Assembly (NCBI RefSeq): GCF_902713425.1
Contig: NC_081246.1
Span: forward strand, 3,913,001-3,977,000
From: Acipenser ruthenus
Lineage: Eukaryota; Chordata; Actinopteri; Acipenseriformes; Acipenseridae
DNA: 64,000 nucleotides
Reading direction: 5' to 3'
The notes below the pieces were generated by a model. The model was not told the origin of the DNA and made no database searches. It worked only from the letters and a program-made list of their open reading frames with translations. Shown here one piece after another: positions 46,778 to 57,755 of the stretch. Positions within the stretch are counted from its first letter, which is position 1. Every line of letters begins with the position of its first letter. A program made the translations under genes and the position numbers.

Positions 46778-47414
46778 CCCTTTGTGGTCCTATGTCAGAC
46801 CTGGTCCGACATTGCAATTTTCCCTTTCCGGTCCGATGTCGGACCCTGTCCAACATCATCAAAAAGACACAATAAACAGGTCTCTAGTCGTTTTTTCTCC
46901 GGAAAAAGCTGAGAAAACCATTCAATGGCCGAGTGAGACTGATAGGAGCCGAGAGAAGCCAAAAAAAAGGGGGCGTATCTCATGAATACTGATAGCCCCG
47001 ACACCACATAAATAACACGGACATAAACAAACAAGATAGCTGCTTCCGCATCCAGCGCTCAAAGAATATCACAGACATTTGCAGAGCTTTTTTTAGATGT
47101 TATAGTAATAAAATAATGACTTGGATCGCAGTATTGAGGAGTTTGGTGATAAAACGAGTGATCAGGAGATGATTTATCGGTATGCACTATCAAGAGGTAT
47201 GTGAAAAATATGTAGTATTATTAAGAGGCATTGACAGCAAACAAGGGGTGGGGGCGGGGCTGGAGAGTGTCCTGTTGATATGCAGTGCCTTTTAAACCTG
47301 TTTTATTGTGAAAAAAAATACTTTTAAACAGCGCGTCTAAAATAAACTGCACGTGTGAAAATAAATTGAACCTGACACGCCTTGAGACGCGCTGAATAAA
47401 TGGACCGCAAAGGG
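46778..47414. mobile_element. piggyBac-like non-autonomous element, 637 bp
   Basis: Ends CCCTTTGTGGTCC and GGACCGCAAAGGG form a near-perfect inverted repeat flanked by TTAA on both sides (46774-46777 and 47415-47418), the piggyBac target. A subterminal inverted repeat CAGCGCGTCT / AGACGCGCTG sits near one end. Sister flanks (for example near 20260) show the uninterrupted GTTATTAAAATGATTC. No transposase ORF is present. Confidence 0.88.
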
Positions 47415-47418
47415 TTAA

Positions 47419-47973
47419 AATGATTCTAAAACACATTTAAATCAGTTATTACTTGTTACATTTCAATCTGATAGTTTCAGTAAATCTAAATCCCTGAGCT
47501 TGCTAAACAAGTTAATATTACACCCTCGTAAAGGTTTGTTTTTCAGTTCACTTTTAGAATAAGGAAATTAGGAATTTCTACTCAAACATTAAATGTTTCA
47601 TGGTAACAATTCATATAATGGGCAAAGTCATGGCACCTCGTATCCACCAGGTGTTGCACTTCTTAACCCTTTATAAGAAGAAAGTTGTACACTGGCTTTC
47701 AGACAGACTTTCTTAATTAACAGATAAGAATCAGCTCTGTTTGTTTAGACCAGACTGGCAGGTAATCTGAACTGAAACTAATTTAAATCTTTATGACCCT
47801 CTGTTACTAATATCCAGTCCTTTGAAGCAGATCTCAAATGTTATGGGAGAAGGTTGGGGGAAGACACACTTAATTAACATCACAGCATCTTAAGCCTCAT
47901 AGTTTAAGATTTGAAATGTCATTTTACAAAGTACATTCAATTACAACTATGAATTTCTCCCACACCGTATACG
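47419..47973 (-). other. 3' flank of gene F, proximal part
   Basis: Resembles 9860-10428. No gene seen. Confidence 0.4.
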
Positions 47974-48056
47974 TTGAATATACAGACTTCTCAGGGGTTG
48001 GAGGCACTCGGCTTCACCTCGTATCACACAACACTGCGAGGCGTCTGTATATTCAA
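47974..48056. other. Long inverted repeat in the 3' flank of gene F
   Basis: TTGAATATACAGAC / GTCTGTATATTCAA, as downstream of C and D. Confidence 0.7.
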
Positions 48057-48226
48057 TGGATTGCAAACTAAGAATGTACTTTATAATGTAACAGCTTCAG
48101 AGCACTGTGTTTAATATCAATAAATGTGTCTCATTTGTAGACATTCAAAAGAGTTCTCACAGTTTTTATATTAAGCTTATATTTGAAAAGGCTGGCATTT
48201 CTGAGTGCGGGTGAATGAACACACAC

Positions 48227-50464
48227 TCACATTCTACCTAAACTTTCACAACTTGCATTTGTGTCTTTTAAGAGAACCGGACTGCAGTGATCAGGTTTCT
48301 CCGCTGTGTGGAATCGCTGGTGCCTTTTCAAGCTGTATATCCATCTGAAACTCTTCCCACAGTCATTACAGTGATGTAGCTCCTCTCCTGTGTGAATTAA
48401 CTGGTGGATTTTCAAAGATCTTGATTGACTGAAACTCTTCCCACAGTCAGCACAGACATATGGTTTCTCTCCACTGTGAATTCGCTGATGACGTTTCAGG
48501 CTTTGTAAATCCCTGAAACTCTTCCCACAGTCAGCACAGACATCCGGTTTCTCTCCAGTGTGGATTCGTTGGTGAAGCTGCAGGTGCTGTAAATCCCTGA
48601 AACTCTTGCCACAGTCAGCACAGACATACGGTTTCTCTCCAGTGTGGATTCGTTGGTGAAGCTGCAGGTGCTGTAAGTCTCTGAAACTCTTCCCACAGTC
48701 AGCACAGACATGTCGTTTCTCTCCAGTGTGAATTCGCTGGTGGAATTTAAAGTTGCTTGACTGTCTGAAACTCTTCCCACAGTCATTACAGTGATGTGGC
48801 TTCTCTCCTGTGTGGATTAACTGGTGGTTCTTAAGATGTGATAACTGATTGAAACTCTTCCCACATTTACTACACAGATACGGTTTATCTCCAGTGTGAA
48901 TTCGCTGGTGTGTTTTCAAAGTGCATGGCAGGCTGAAACTCTTCCCACAGTCAGCACAGACATTTGGTTTCTCTCCAGTGTGGACTTGCTGGTGAATTTT
49001 CAGGTTTTGTAGACGTCTGAAACTCTTCCCACAGACAGCACAGACGTGTGGTTTCTCTCCAATGTGGATTTGCTGGTGAATTTTCAAGTTTTGTAGACGT
49101 CTGAAAGTCTTCCCACACTCAGAACAGACATGTGGTTTCTCTCCAGTGTGGATCTGCTGGTGAATTTTCAGGTTTTGTAGACATCTGAAAGTCTTCCCAC
49201 ACTCAGAACAGACATATTGTTTCTTTCCAGTGTGAATTCGCTGGTGCAATTTCAAGTTGCCTAACTGTCTGAAACTCTTGCCACAGTCATTACAGTGATG
49301 TGGCTTCTCTCCTGTGTGAATTAACTGGTGGTTTTTAAGATGTGCTAACTGAATGAAACTTTTCCCACATTTACTACACGAATGTGGTTTATCTCCTGTG
49401 TGGATTTGCTGGTGTCTTTTCAAATGGTTTGACTTCCTGAAATTCTTCCCACAGTCAGCACAGACATATAGTTTCTCTCCAGTGTGGATTCGCTGGTGAA
49501 GTTTCAGGCTTTGTGACCATCTGAAACTCTTCCCACAGTCAGCACAGGTATACGGTTTCTCTCCTGTGTGAATTCGCTGGTGTATTTGAAAGTCACCTGA
49601 CTGTCTGAAACTCTTCCCACAGTCATTACAGTGATGTGGCTTCTCTCCTGTGTGAATTAACTGATGGTTTTTAAGATGCGCTAACTGATTGAAACTTTTC
49701 CCACATTTACTACACAAATAAGGTTTCTCTCCTGTGTGAATTCTCTGGTGTCTCTTCAAATGGCTTGACTGACTGAAACTCTTCCCACAGTCAGAACAGA
49801 CATGTTGTTTCTCTCCAGTGTGGATTTGCTGGTGAAGTTTCAGGTTTTTTAACTGTCTGAAACTCTTTCCACATTCTGTACAGGACAGAGAGTCCTGCAA
49901 GCTGCTTGTTTTAAAATGGTTACCCTCCTCTTCAACATGGACAGGGTCTAGTTCAGGAAGCTCCTCTTTAATGTGGACAGGCTCCATCTCTGAATCCTGC
50001 CTTTCACAAGGATAACCCAGCTGTACCTTCAGAACTCGCAGGTGGTGTTTCACGGTGCTGTGGTGTCTGAAATCTGCCCCGCATTCATGACAGTTATATG
50101 GAGTCTTTCCAGTGCCTGTTTGCTGCTGTCCGTTCAGGATTCCTGACTCCCTGAAAGTCTTCACACATCCAGCACAGCGATGCAGAGTCTTTCCAGGAGA
50201 TGTTTCAAGGTTTCCTTCAGGATTAAAACTCTCCCCACATCCAGGACAGGGAAGAGAGCCCTGCAAGCTGCTTAAGGGTTTAGAACTGAGAATAACCTTT
50301 TTAATATGGACTGATTCTAGTTCAGGACTCTCCTCTTTAATATGGACTGATTCCAGTACAGGACTCTCCTCTTTAATATGAACTGATTCTAGGACAGGAC
50401 TCTCCTCTTTAATATGGACTGATTCCAGTGCAGGACTCTCCTCTTTAATATGGACAGGCTCCAT
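48227..50464 (-). CDS. Gene F: 19-finger C2H2 protein with doubled N-terminal module (745 aa)
   Basis: Residues 2-61 are five VHIKEES units (four SUMO-type motifs). Three degenerate fingers follow (Cys73-Cys76, Cys97, Cys125), lacking key histidines. Then YPCERQDSEMEPVHIKEE at about 150-167 restarts the N-terminal module, including the residues that normally precede the family's ATG. From Cys195 there are nineteen good fingers. The last, twentieth, is destroyed by a deletion that shifts the frame and ends in CESLGRM. An in-frame TGA lies upstream of the ATG in the exon (after TGT), so this ATG is the start. Looks like a fusion of two family genes with decay of the first finger block. Confidence 0.92.
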   Translation of the reverse strand: MEPVHIKEESPALESVHIKEESPVLESVHIKEESPVLESVHIKEESPELESVHIKKVILSSKPLSSLQGSLPCPGCGESFNPEGNLETSPGKTLHRCAGCVKTFRESGILNGQQQTGTGKTPYNCHECGADFRHHSTVKHHLRVLKVQLGYPCERQDSEMEPVHIKEELPELDPVHVEEEGNHFKTSSLQDSLSCTECGKSFRQLKNLKLHQQIHTGEKQHVCSDCGKSFSQSSHLKRHQRIHTGEKPYLCSKCGKSFNQLAHLKNHQLIHTGEKPHHCNDCGKSFRQSGDFQIHQRIHTGEKPYTCADCGKSFRWSQSLKLHQRIHTGEKLYVCADCGKNFRKSNHLKRHQQIHTGDKPHSCSKCGKSFIQLAHLKNHQLIHTGEKPHHCNDCGKSFRQLGNLKLHQRIHTGKKQYVCSECGKTFRCLQNLKIHQQIHTGEKPHVCSECGKTFRRLQNLKIHQQIHIGEKPHVCAVCGKSFRRLQNLKIHQQVHTGEKPNVCADCGKSFSLPCTLKTHQRIHTGDKPYLCSKCGKSFNQLSHLKNHQLIHTGEKPHHCNDCGKSFRQSSNFKFHQRIHTGEKRHVCADCGKSFRDLQHLQLHQRIHTGEKPYVCADCGKSFRDLQHLQLHQRIHTGEKPDVCADCGKSFRDLQSLKRHQRIHSGEKPYVCADCGKSFSQSRSLKIHQLIHTGEELHHCNDCGKSFRWIYSLKRHQRFHTAEKPDHCSPVLLKDTNASCESLGRM

Positions 50465-50569
50465 CGTTGAATCTTCTCTTCAACAAGGATAATCCAGTTT
50501 TGTCCTAAAAAAAAACAACATAAAACACAATCTGTTACAATCTCTTTCTTAGATTCTATCAACTTGCCT

Positions 50570-50750
50570 TATCAGCTCCAGACTCCATTCATTACCATGT
50601 TCACAAATGTGCTGCACTGAGTGAGATGAAGGAGATTTTCTATAACAAGGAGGAAGGAGAGATGGACCAAAATCACAGAAACAAAGACAGTTCGAAGCAG
50701 AGAAATATTCAAACATGTATAAAAAGCACCCACACAGTAACCACTCAAGC
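50570..50750 (-). other. Conserved exon-proximal intron block of gene F
   Basis: About 97 percent like 2140-2320 by eye, although the rest of the F intron is different. Confidence 0.45.
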
Positions 50751-51849
50751 AGAAGAGCCTCAGGAATACTGCTTAGAAAATGACAGCATTTCTTTCACTC
50801 AAGACAAAGGTTATTGTTGAAAAGTTTGACAGATTTTATAATGACGTTTCTTTTTAATACAGTCAGTATTTACATACCTGACTTCAGTGATGGTTAAACA
50901 CATGTGACTCATATATGATTATTTCATTTTGGACGGTCCAACCCTTGTCTGTTTTTCAGGGAACACAAAAAAGATACAAAATAAAAAATACATAGCTGAA
51001 AGGACTGTGTTTTAAAATAAGCAGGCTTCCATCTAGATAAACTGTTTTGGTTTTGTTGGTACAGTACTATATAGTTCAACAGTAGTATTTTAATTCAGAA
51101 CGATATGATTTTAAAAATATCACTTGCCAAAGAGACAACACGTGGACTGTAATACAGTACCTACTTTTAAATCTGGTACGTTTTGTAGCAGAATGTAAAA
51201 TCTGAAACAAACACATTGGAAATAGGGATGTCACGGTATCCCGCTTGTCAGTGCAGAGAGGTGCTGTATTAACATCAGCAGAATACAGGAACCCCAGTTT
51301 CATGCCAGAGCTGTGATGGGGACCCAACGCGTGGGAGTACTGTTGTGTACAAACATAGCTTAAAATGAAACGTTTTGAACAAGAACAGCAAAAAAATAAA
51401 AACACACTTAAAACTAAAAATTTTAAATAAAAGAAAATAAATATAAGGGTTGAAAAGCAGAAAAAAAGCTAAATAATTAAACTAAGGAAGTGAAAAGGTT
51501 ATCAAGCTGAAAAAAGTTTTCTTTATAAACGCCAATAAACCAACATTCTCTTTCGCCAGTCAAATCGTAGGGTGCCTAAATAGTTTCGAGTCCCACGAAC
51601 AGATGTATTTAGTCTGTTGCATCTTCTTTGGCAGCCACAACTATCCCAGATACAATAGTTTTGGTTAGATAGTTTACCGTCAGGAGTTTAAGGATGGTTC
51701 ACAGCAGATTCCCTAGTTAGATGATGAGCTGATAATATCTCTTCAGCCAAAGAAGTAGGCACAGTAATTTAAGACTTCACCACAATGAAAAACAGTAATA
51801 TAGCGCGAGTTTTGTACTAAAGCAGGGTCAGCTGTTGCAGGGGAAACAC
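50751..51849. other. Intron of F, no gene seen
   Basis: The first 70 bp matches the G intron (57750-57835). The remainder is unique here and AT-rich. No gene recognised. Confidence 0.4.
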
Positions 51850-52040
51850 AGTGTATTTCTCAAATCCCACCTCAGGCACTGACTCATTGTGTGACCCTGA
51901 GCAAGTCACTTAACCTCCTTGTGCTCCGTCTTTCGGGTGAGACGTAGTTGTAAGTGACTCTGCAGCTGATGCAGTTCACACACCCTAGTCTCTGTAAGTC
52001 GCCTTGGATAAAGGTGTCTGCTAAATAAACAAATAATGTA
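51850..52040 (+). mobile_element. SINE type 2, 5' truncated
   Basis: From CAAATCCCACCTCAGGCACT through GTGACCCTGAGCAAGTCACT to the tail AAGTCGCCTTGGATAAAGG and TCTGCTAAATAAA. Confidence 0.85.
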
Positions 52041-52685
52041 AATTAAATAAAAAAAGTTGAATTATGTATTTAATTTATTGTGTGTATTTACCTAAACAAT
52101 GTTAACACTCTTAAAATTGAGCGATCACCAGATTTCTTTTTCACATGACCTCCACTAGAACAGTGAGACTTTGAACACAAGAATACTAGCGATTGAATAC
52201 ATTTATAATGAAACGGTATTTGAAAATATATCTACAAACTAAATTAATAAATCCCATAAATATCAAGTATTAAAGAAGATAACTGGGAAAGTTTTTTTTA
52301 AAAAAGGACGCCTCCAGTTTCTAGTTTCTTTTTTTTAATATTCTATTTTGGACTCAGTCAGCAGATTTTTCCATTTTCTTAACCTCATTTACAGTACGAT
52401 TTACAGCTGGGTTGATGGCATTTATCCTTTCAGTAATCTCTTCTTTATTTCTACCTGAATTTTTTTAATGACACCCCTAACCTCCCCAGTATTATTTATT
52501 TTTTTAAATAATTACTTCCAGTACAATTGGCAATTTTTCTTCGCTAAAATCTATTTTCTTCACTTTGAGCGCAGCCATTTCTTTTTCAAAAAGACTAAAA
52601 AAAAAAAAAACGACCGGTCTTTGTTGCTTAGCAATAGCATCTTAAGACCAGTCTTAAGTAAGACCTGTGAAGCTTTGCTTTGTGC
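52041..52685. other. Intron of F, no gene seen
   Basis: AT-rich unique sequence with T and A runs. Confidence 0.4.
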
Positions 52686-52910
52686 AACAGTGTGGAGTAG
52701 TGGTTAGGGCTCTGGACTCTTGACCGGAGGGTCGTGGGTTCAATCCCCAGTGGGGGACACTGCTGCTGTACCCTTGAGCAAGGTACTTTACCTAGATTGC
52801 TCCAGTAAAAACCCAACTGTATAAATGAGGAATTGTAAAAATAGTGTGATATCTTGTAACAATTGTAAGTCGCCCTGGATAAGGGCGTCAGCTAAGAAAT
52901 AAATAATAAT
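52686..52910 (+). mobile_element. SINE type 1, full length
   Basis: Head GTGTGGAGTAGTGGTTAGGG, B box GGTTCAATCCC, tail AAGTCGCCCTGGATAAGGGC and an AAT end. Among the cleanest copies in the window. Confidence 0.9.
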
Positions 52911-53084
52911 AAATAATAATAATAATAATAATAATAACAGACTTATCTCAAGGTCTTACGTTAGACCAATTTCGCTGGACTTAAACGACATCTTCGACTA
53001 CATCTCACCAATTCAATACACAACACTTACAAAATATTTAAAATAGAAAAGACGTTAGAAGAATAAAACAGCTAACAAAAGCAA

Positions 53085-53470
53085 AGAAGGTTGTAAACGA
53101 CACGACTCACGCAGACAAAAGCATAAGAAAACAACATGCGATTTGAGAATATTTTCAAGCCCTGCGCAACCCTTAACCTGTGAGAGCACGCTGGTGATGA
53201 CGTCATCACGCAGCTTCACCGAGCGCTTTTAAAGCCGGGATACGTATTCAGTAAAAAACAAGACTTCAATTCAACCCAAATAAGTCACAATAACACACCT
53301 TTCCAGGGTCCAAGCTTCACTACAACACACGGCTGAGAAATAAAATTAAAAACATTAAAACAAAACTGACAGGCTTGTTTTGTTTTTGTTTATGCGGTGG
53401 CGGTGCGCGTGAACGCAAACGGTCCCGCGCACGGCTGAGGGCTCGAGCTGTTAGTTGTTTTTTTTTTTTT
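53085..53470. promoter_or_regulatory. CRE-bearing region, gene F unit
   Basis: A 16-bp palindrome GTGATGACGTCATCAC at 53194-53209 holds a perfect CRE. The flank ACGCAGCTTCACCGAGCGCTTTT is kept in G. The stretch with AACAACATGCGATTTGAGAA resembles the CpG block of the other units. Confidence 0.55.
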
Positions 53471-53734
53471 TTTAATTGTTCGGTATTAATTGACTAAATT
53501 AATTTTTAATTTAGTTTTGTTTGTTTGTTTCTTTTTCCACACGAATTTCCCCGACCTCCCGCCCTCTCGGTGGGCCTCTGTGTCTGTGTGATACAATTAT
53601 TATTTAACCACGGAAAAACAGGACCCTTTCTAAAGATATTACTACATGAAGCAAAAGGTTTTCAGTAGAACTCATCAACTGTGTCGGTACCGGTTCACAA
53701 ATTGAATAACATTAATTTATATTTAATTACTTAC

Positions 53735-53895
53735 TCGTCAATTCAGCTCCGCCTCCTCTCTCTCCTTCAGGGACCGAAGCGCAAACAAGATCCGCCCTCT
53801 TCTAGCTTGCCATTGGCTGCGGGGTCACTCTGAACAGAGGAGTCCTCTGGTGATTGGACGCGCTGGGGCTCTCCTAACCAATAGGAGATCAGTGC
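53735..53895 (-). promoter_or_regulatory. Promoter and exon 1, gene F
   Basis: CCAAT boxes (plus ATTGG 53812-53816 and 53853-53857); exon 1 ends TTGACGA at 53735 before the donor GTAAGT. Same plan as A with sequence divergence. Confidence 0.58.
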
Positions 53896-53916
53896 TGTGG
53901 CAGTTACCGTTCGATG

Positions 53917-54146
53917 TATTATTATTTATTTGTTTCTTAGCAGACGCCCTTATCCAGGGCGACTTACAATTGTTACAAGATTATTTTTACATACCCATTT
54001 ATGCAGTTGTGTTTTTACTGGAGCAATCTAGGTAAAGTACCTTGCTCAAGGGTACAGCAGCAGTGTCCCCCCACCTGGGATTGAACCCATGACCCTCCGG
54101 TCGAGAGTCCAGAGCCCTAACCACTACTCCACACTGCTGCCCATAT
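53917..54146 (-). mobile_element. SINE type 1
   Basis: Reverse copy with a short body deletion near 53980. Confidence 0.87.
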
Positions 54147-54802
54147 AATAATAATGTATGTAGTGACATACGAAACAATCACACAGATAATACTTCATTA
54201 ATTATATATTTTTTAAAAATTGATCAATTACCAGCTGATCTGCCAATTAATAAAATGGTCAAGGAAATGTTTGTTCATTTATAGACTAGCCGGTTCATTT
54301 ATGAAGTTACACATGGCTAATAATACCTTGTATCACTGCCATGTATAATGCAAACACATGAGCTAATACACTCATTTAAATTTGAGTTTAATTTTCCAGA
54401 TACCGTTTGGAGATTTAATAATCTCTCTCCCATTGAAATGAATGACAAACCTCTCCCTGCTATTCTCACGTCTCCCAGTAGATGGCGCCAGGCCTCCACG
54501 CAAGTACTGTCTGCAGGAAAACGACACAGCGCCGGAGTAACACATCTGTGTGCAGTTTCACAGTCAATACGATTGCATGGGTGCATGTTTAATACATTGT
54601 TCCACTAGACTTCAGTTTAACAGTATTTCTGTTTGAGTCTAATCAATCGTGGGAAACCACTGAATCTACAATTGGATAAGAGCTCCTACAGAAACTACAA
54701 TATTATTCCTGAGTGAATGTTTGCTACATTCTACCAGAGTTCAGCTTTCTGTGCAGAACTAGTTCATCAGAAACTAGATTGATGACTTTCCAGTTAGTTT
54801 AC
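54147..54802. other. Spacer, no gene seen
   Basis: 54300-54800 resembles 18540-19030. No gene recognised. Confidence 0.4.
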
Positions 54803-54876
54803 ATGTAAAAATAATGTGATATCTTGTAACAATTGTAAGTCGCCCTGGATAAGGACATCTGGATAAGGAAATAATA
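54803..54876 (+). mobile_element. SINE type 1, tail fragment
   Basis: ATGTAAAAATAATGTGATAT through AAGTCGCCCTGGATAAGG; the 5' part is missing. Confidence 0.75.
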
Positions 54877-55574
54877 ATAGACAGCATGGGGTTATAAATG
54901 CTGAAAGGTCTCTTTACACTACAGGTTAACTCTGCAGCCTGTAAGGTTTGTGGATTCAGGTCCAACATGGAATTAACTACTTTGTTGCTCTATAAGGATG
55001 AGACCAGACCATGTTTCAAATCTGAACAACGTTTACCATTTATTAGTTTCAAACACCCACATTCCACATTCTACATTGAACTCTTTTGTTTAGATGCTTT
55101 CCTGTTCTTTGACACAGATGTGATGCATTGATATTTACTGAAACAACTCCTTCATTTTCATATTCTGGGTTTGTGTGTCATTGGAAGTTAAATACAACTT
55201 TTAAAAACTCAAGCATAACGTTAAAATAGAACTAAAAAGAAACTTAATAATAAAACGAGGCTCATGTTTTGTAATTGGTGTCCCTCACAAAATACACTGG
55301 CAGAGTCTTCTGGTCTCTTCAGACACTTCATGAAATGAATTCAGTGTCACACAGATAGGGTTTACTCAGATTATTTCTCTCACTCTTGAAGTTGAACACG
55401 ATTAACACACAGCTTGCTAATCATGCTAATAGAAACCCTTCTTACTGATTAAAACAGCTTGTTATTCTCATTCCGATGCAGTTTATTATGTTAGGAAGAG
55501 TTAAACAGACATTTGTTGGAATTATGACAAGCTATGTTTTAAAGCTAGTTCAAAGGGATATTTTATTATTATTA
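54877..55574. other. Spacer, no gene seen
   Basis: Unique AT-rich sequence. Confidence 0.4.
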
Positions 55575-55752
55575 TTATTATTTATTTCATTATTTTTACA
55601 TACAATTCCCCATTTATACAGTTGGGTTTTTACTGGAGCAATCTAGGTAAAGTACCTTGCTCAAGGGTACAGCAGCAGTGTCCCACACCTGGGATTGAAC
55701 CCACGACCCTCTGGTCAAGAGTCCAGAGCCTTAAGCACTACTTCACACTGTA
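55575..55752 (-). mobile_element. SINE type 1, partial
   Basis: Body and head complement, lacking most of the tail; ends CTACTTCACACTG. Confidence 0.83.
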
Positions 55753-56172
55753 TCCACCAGGTGTCGCAATTCTTAACCCTTTATAAGAAGAAAATTGTAC
55801 ACTAGTTTTCAGACAGACATTCTTAATTAACAGATAGGAATCAGCTCTGTTTGTTTAGACCAGACTGGCAGGTAATCTGAACTGAAACCAATTTAAATCT
55901 TTATGACCCTCTGTTACTAATATCCAGTCCTTTGAAGCAGATCTCGAATGTTATGGGAGAAGGTTGGGGGAAGACACACTTAATTAACATCACAGCATCT
56001 TAAGCCTCATAGTTTAAGATTTCAAATGTCATTTTACAAAGACCATTCAATTACAAATATGAATTTCTCCCTCACCAGAGTTCTCACAGTTGTTATATTA
56101 AGCTGCTGTTTAAAAAGACTGGAATTTCTGAGTGCGGGTGAATGAACACACACTCACATTCTGACTAAACTT
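55753..56172 (-). other. 3' flank of gene G
   Basis: Matches 10100-10400 and sister flanks, but the long hairpin is missing: sequence jumps from TTCTCCC to the 3' UTR near 56070. Confidence 0.45.
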
Positions 56173-56277
<105 letters not shown>

Positions 56278-57462
56278 TCACAAGCTGTATATCCATTTGA
56301 AACTCTTCCCACAATCACCACAGACATGTCGTTTCTCTCCAGTGTGGATTTGCTGGTGTATTTTCAAATGGCTTGACTTAGCAAAACTCTTCCCACAGTC
56401 AGCGCAGACATATGGTTTCTCTCCTGTGTGAATTCGCTGGTGCATTTTCAAGTTGCCTGACTGTCTGAAACTCTTCCCACAATCACCACAGACATTTGGT
56501 TTCTCTCCAGTATGAATTCGCTGGTGGTCTTTAAGATGTCCCAGTGTCCTGAAACTCTTCCCACACTCTGCACAGACATTTGGTTTCTCTCCAGTGTGAA
56601 TTCGCTGGTGTATTTTGAAATTGCTTAACAGACTGAAACTCTTCCCACAGTCAGCACAGACATGTGGTTTCTCTCCTGTGTGAATTCGCTGGTGGTGTTT
56701 AAGATCTCCTAATCTAGTGAAACTCTTCCCACAGTCAGCACAGACAAGTTGTTTCTCTCCAGTGTGAATTTGCTGGTGCATTTTCAAGTTGCTTGACTGA
56801 CTGAAACTTTTCCCACAGTCACAACAGACATGTGGTTTCTCTCCTGTGTGAATTCGCTGGTGCATTTTCAAGTTGGTTGACTTACTGAAACTCTTCCCAC
56901 AGTCAGCACAGACATGCCGTTTCTCTCCAGTGTGGTTTCGCTGGGGAAGTTTCAGGTCTTGTAACTGACTGAAACTCTTTCCACATTCTGTACAGGACAG
57001 AGAGCCCTGCAAGCTGCTTGTTTTAAAATGGTGACCCTCCTCTTCAACATGGACAGGGTCTAGTTCAGGAAGCTCCTCTTTAATGTGGACAGTGTCTAGT
57101 TCAGGACTCTCCTCTTTAATATAGACTGATTCTAGTACAGGACTCTCCTCTTTAATATGGACTGATTCTAGTACAGGACTCTCCTCTTTAATCTGGACTG
57201 ATTCTAGTACAGGACTCTCCTCTTTAATATGGACTGATTCTAGTACAGGACTCTCCTCTTTAATCTGGACTGATTCTAGTACAGGACTCTCCTCTTTAAT
57301 ATGGACTGATTCTAGTGCAGGACTCTCCTCTTTAATATGGACTGATTCTAGTACAGGACTCTCCTCTTTAATATGGACTGATTCTAGTGCAGGTCTCTCC
57401 TCTTTAATATGGACTGATTCTAGTACAGGACTCTCATCTTTAATATGGACAGGCTCCATCAT
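56278..57462 (-). CDS. Gene G: C2H2 zinc-finger protein with SUMO-motif array, truncated (394 aa)
   Basis: Starts MMEPVHIKDE. Residues 3-134 are eleven SUMO-motif units, some VQIKEE or VYIKEE, followed by DPVHVEEE, which has no lysine. Nine finger positions from Cys157: the first has lost a histidine (KLPQRNH), seven are intact, and the ninth is cut at KWIYSL by TGA (ACA in relatives) before its histidines. The open frame extends upstream of the ATG to 57678, but the intron-like block there is shared with genes where it is clearly upstream of an acceptor, so I use the ATG. May be a functional short protein or an early pseudogene. Confidence 0.88.
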   Translation of the reverse strand: MMEPVHIKDESPVLESVHIKEERPALESVHIKEESPVLESVHIKEESPALESVHIKEESPVLESVQIKEESPVLESVHIKEESPVLESVQIKEESPVLESVHIKEESPVLESVYIKEESPELDTVHIKEELPELDPVHVEEEGHHFKTSSLQGSLSCTECGKSFSQLQDLKLPQRNHTGEKRHVCADCGKSFSKSTNLKMHQRIHTGEKPHVCCDCGKSFSQSSNLKMHQQIHTGEKQLVCADCGKSFTRLGDLKHHQRIHTGEKPHVCADCGKSFSLLSNFKIHQRIHTGEKPNVCAECGKSFRTLGHLKDHQRIHTGEKPNVCGDCGKSFRQSGNLKMHQRIHTGEKPYVCADCGKSFAKSSHLKIHQQIHTGEKRHVCGDCGKSFKWIYSL

Positions 57463-57579
57463 TGAATCTTCTCTTTCACAAGGATAATCCAGTATTGTCT
57501 TCTGAACTAATTTCTTTAAAAAAAAACATAAAATACAATCAGTTACAATCCCTTTGTTAAATTCTATGAACTTGCCTTG

Positions 57580-57755
57580 CCAACTCCAGACTCCATTCAT
57601 TACCATGTTCACAAATGTGCTGTACTGAGTGAGATGAAGGAGATTTTCTATAACAAGGAGGAAGGAGCGATGGACCAAAAATCACAGAAACAAAGACAGT
57701 TCTAAACAGAGAAATATTCAAACATGTATAAAAAGCACCCACACAGTAACCACTC
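57580..57755 (-). other. Conserved exon-proximal intron block of gene G
   Basis: Same block as 2140-2320 with few differences. Confidence 0.45.

Noticed and set aside
52975-53015. Possible THAP remnant in the F unit (CTGGACTTAAACGACATCTTCG)
   Set aside because: Only about 20 bases resemble the THAP exon and none of the zinc-binding codons are there. Could be chance.
57463-57678. Upstream in-frame extension of gene G starting MVHRSFLLVIENLL
   Set aside because: This covers the intron-like conserved block that in A to E is followed by a clear acceptor. The openness is probably chance in G, where the acceptor is weaker.
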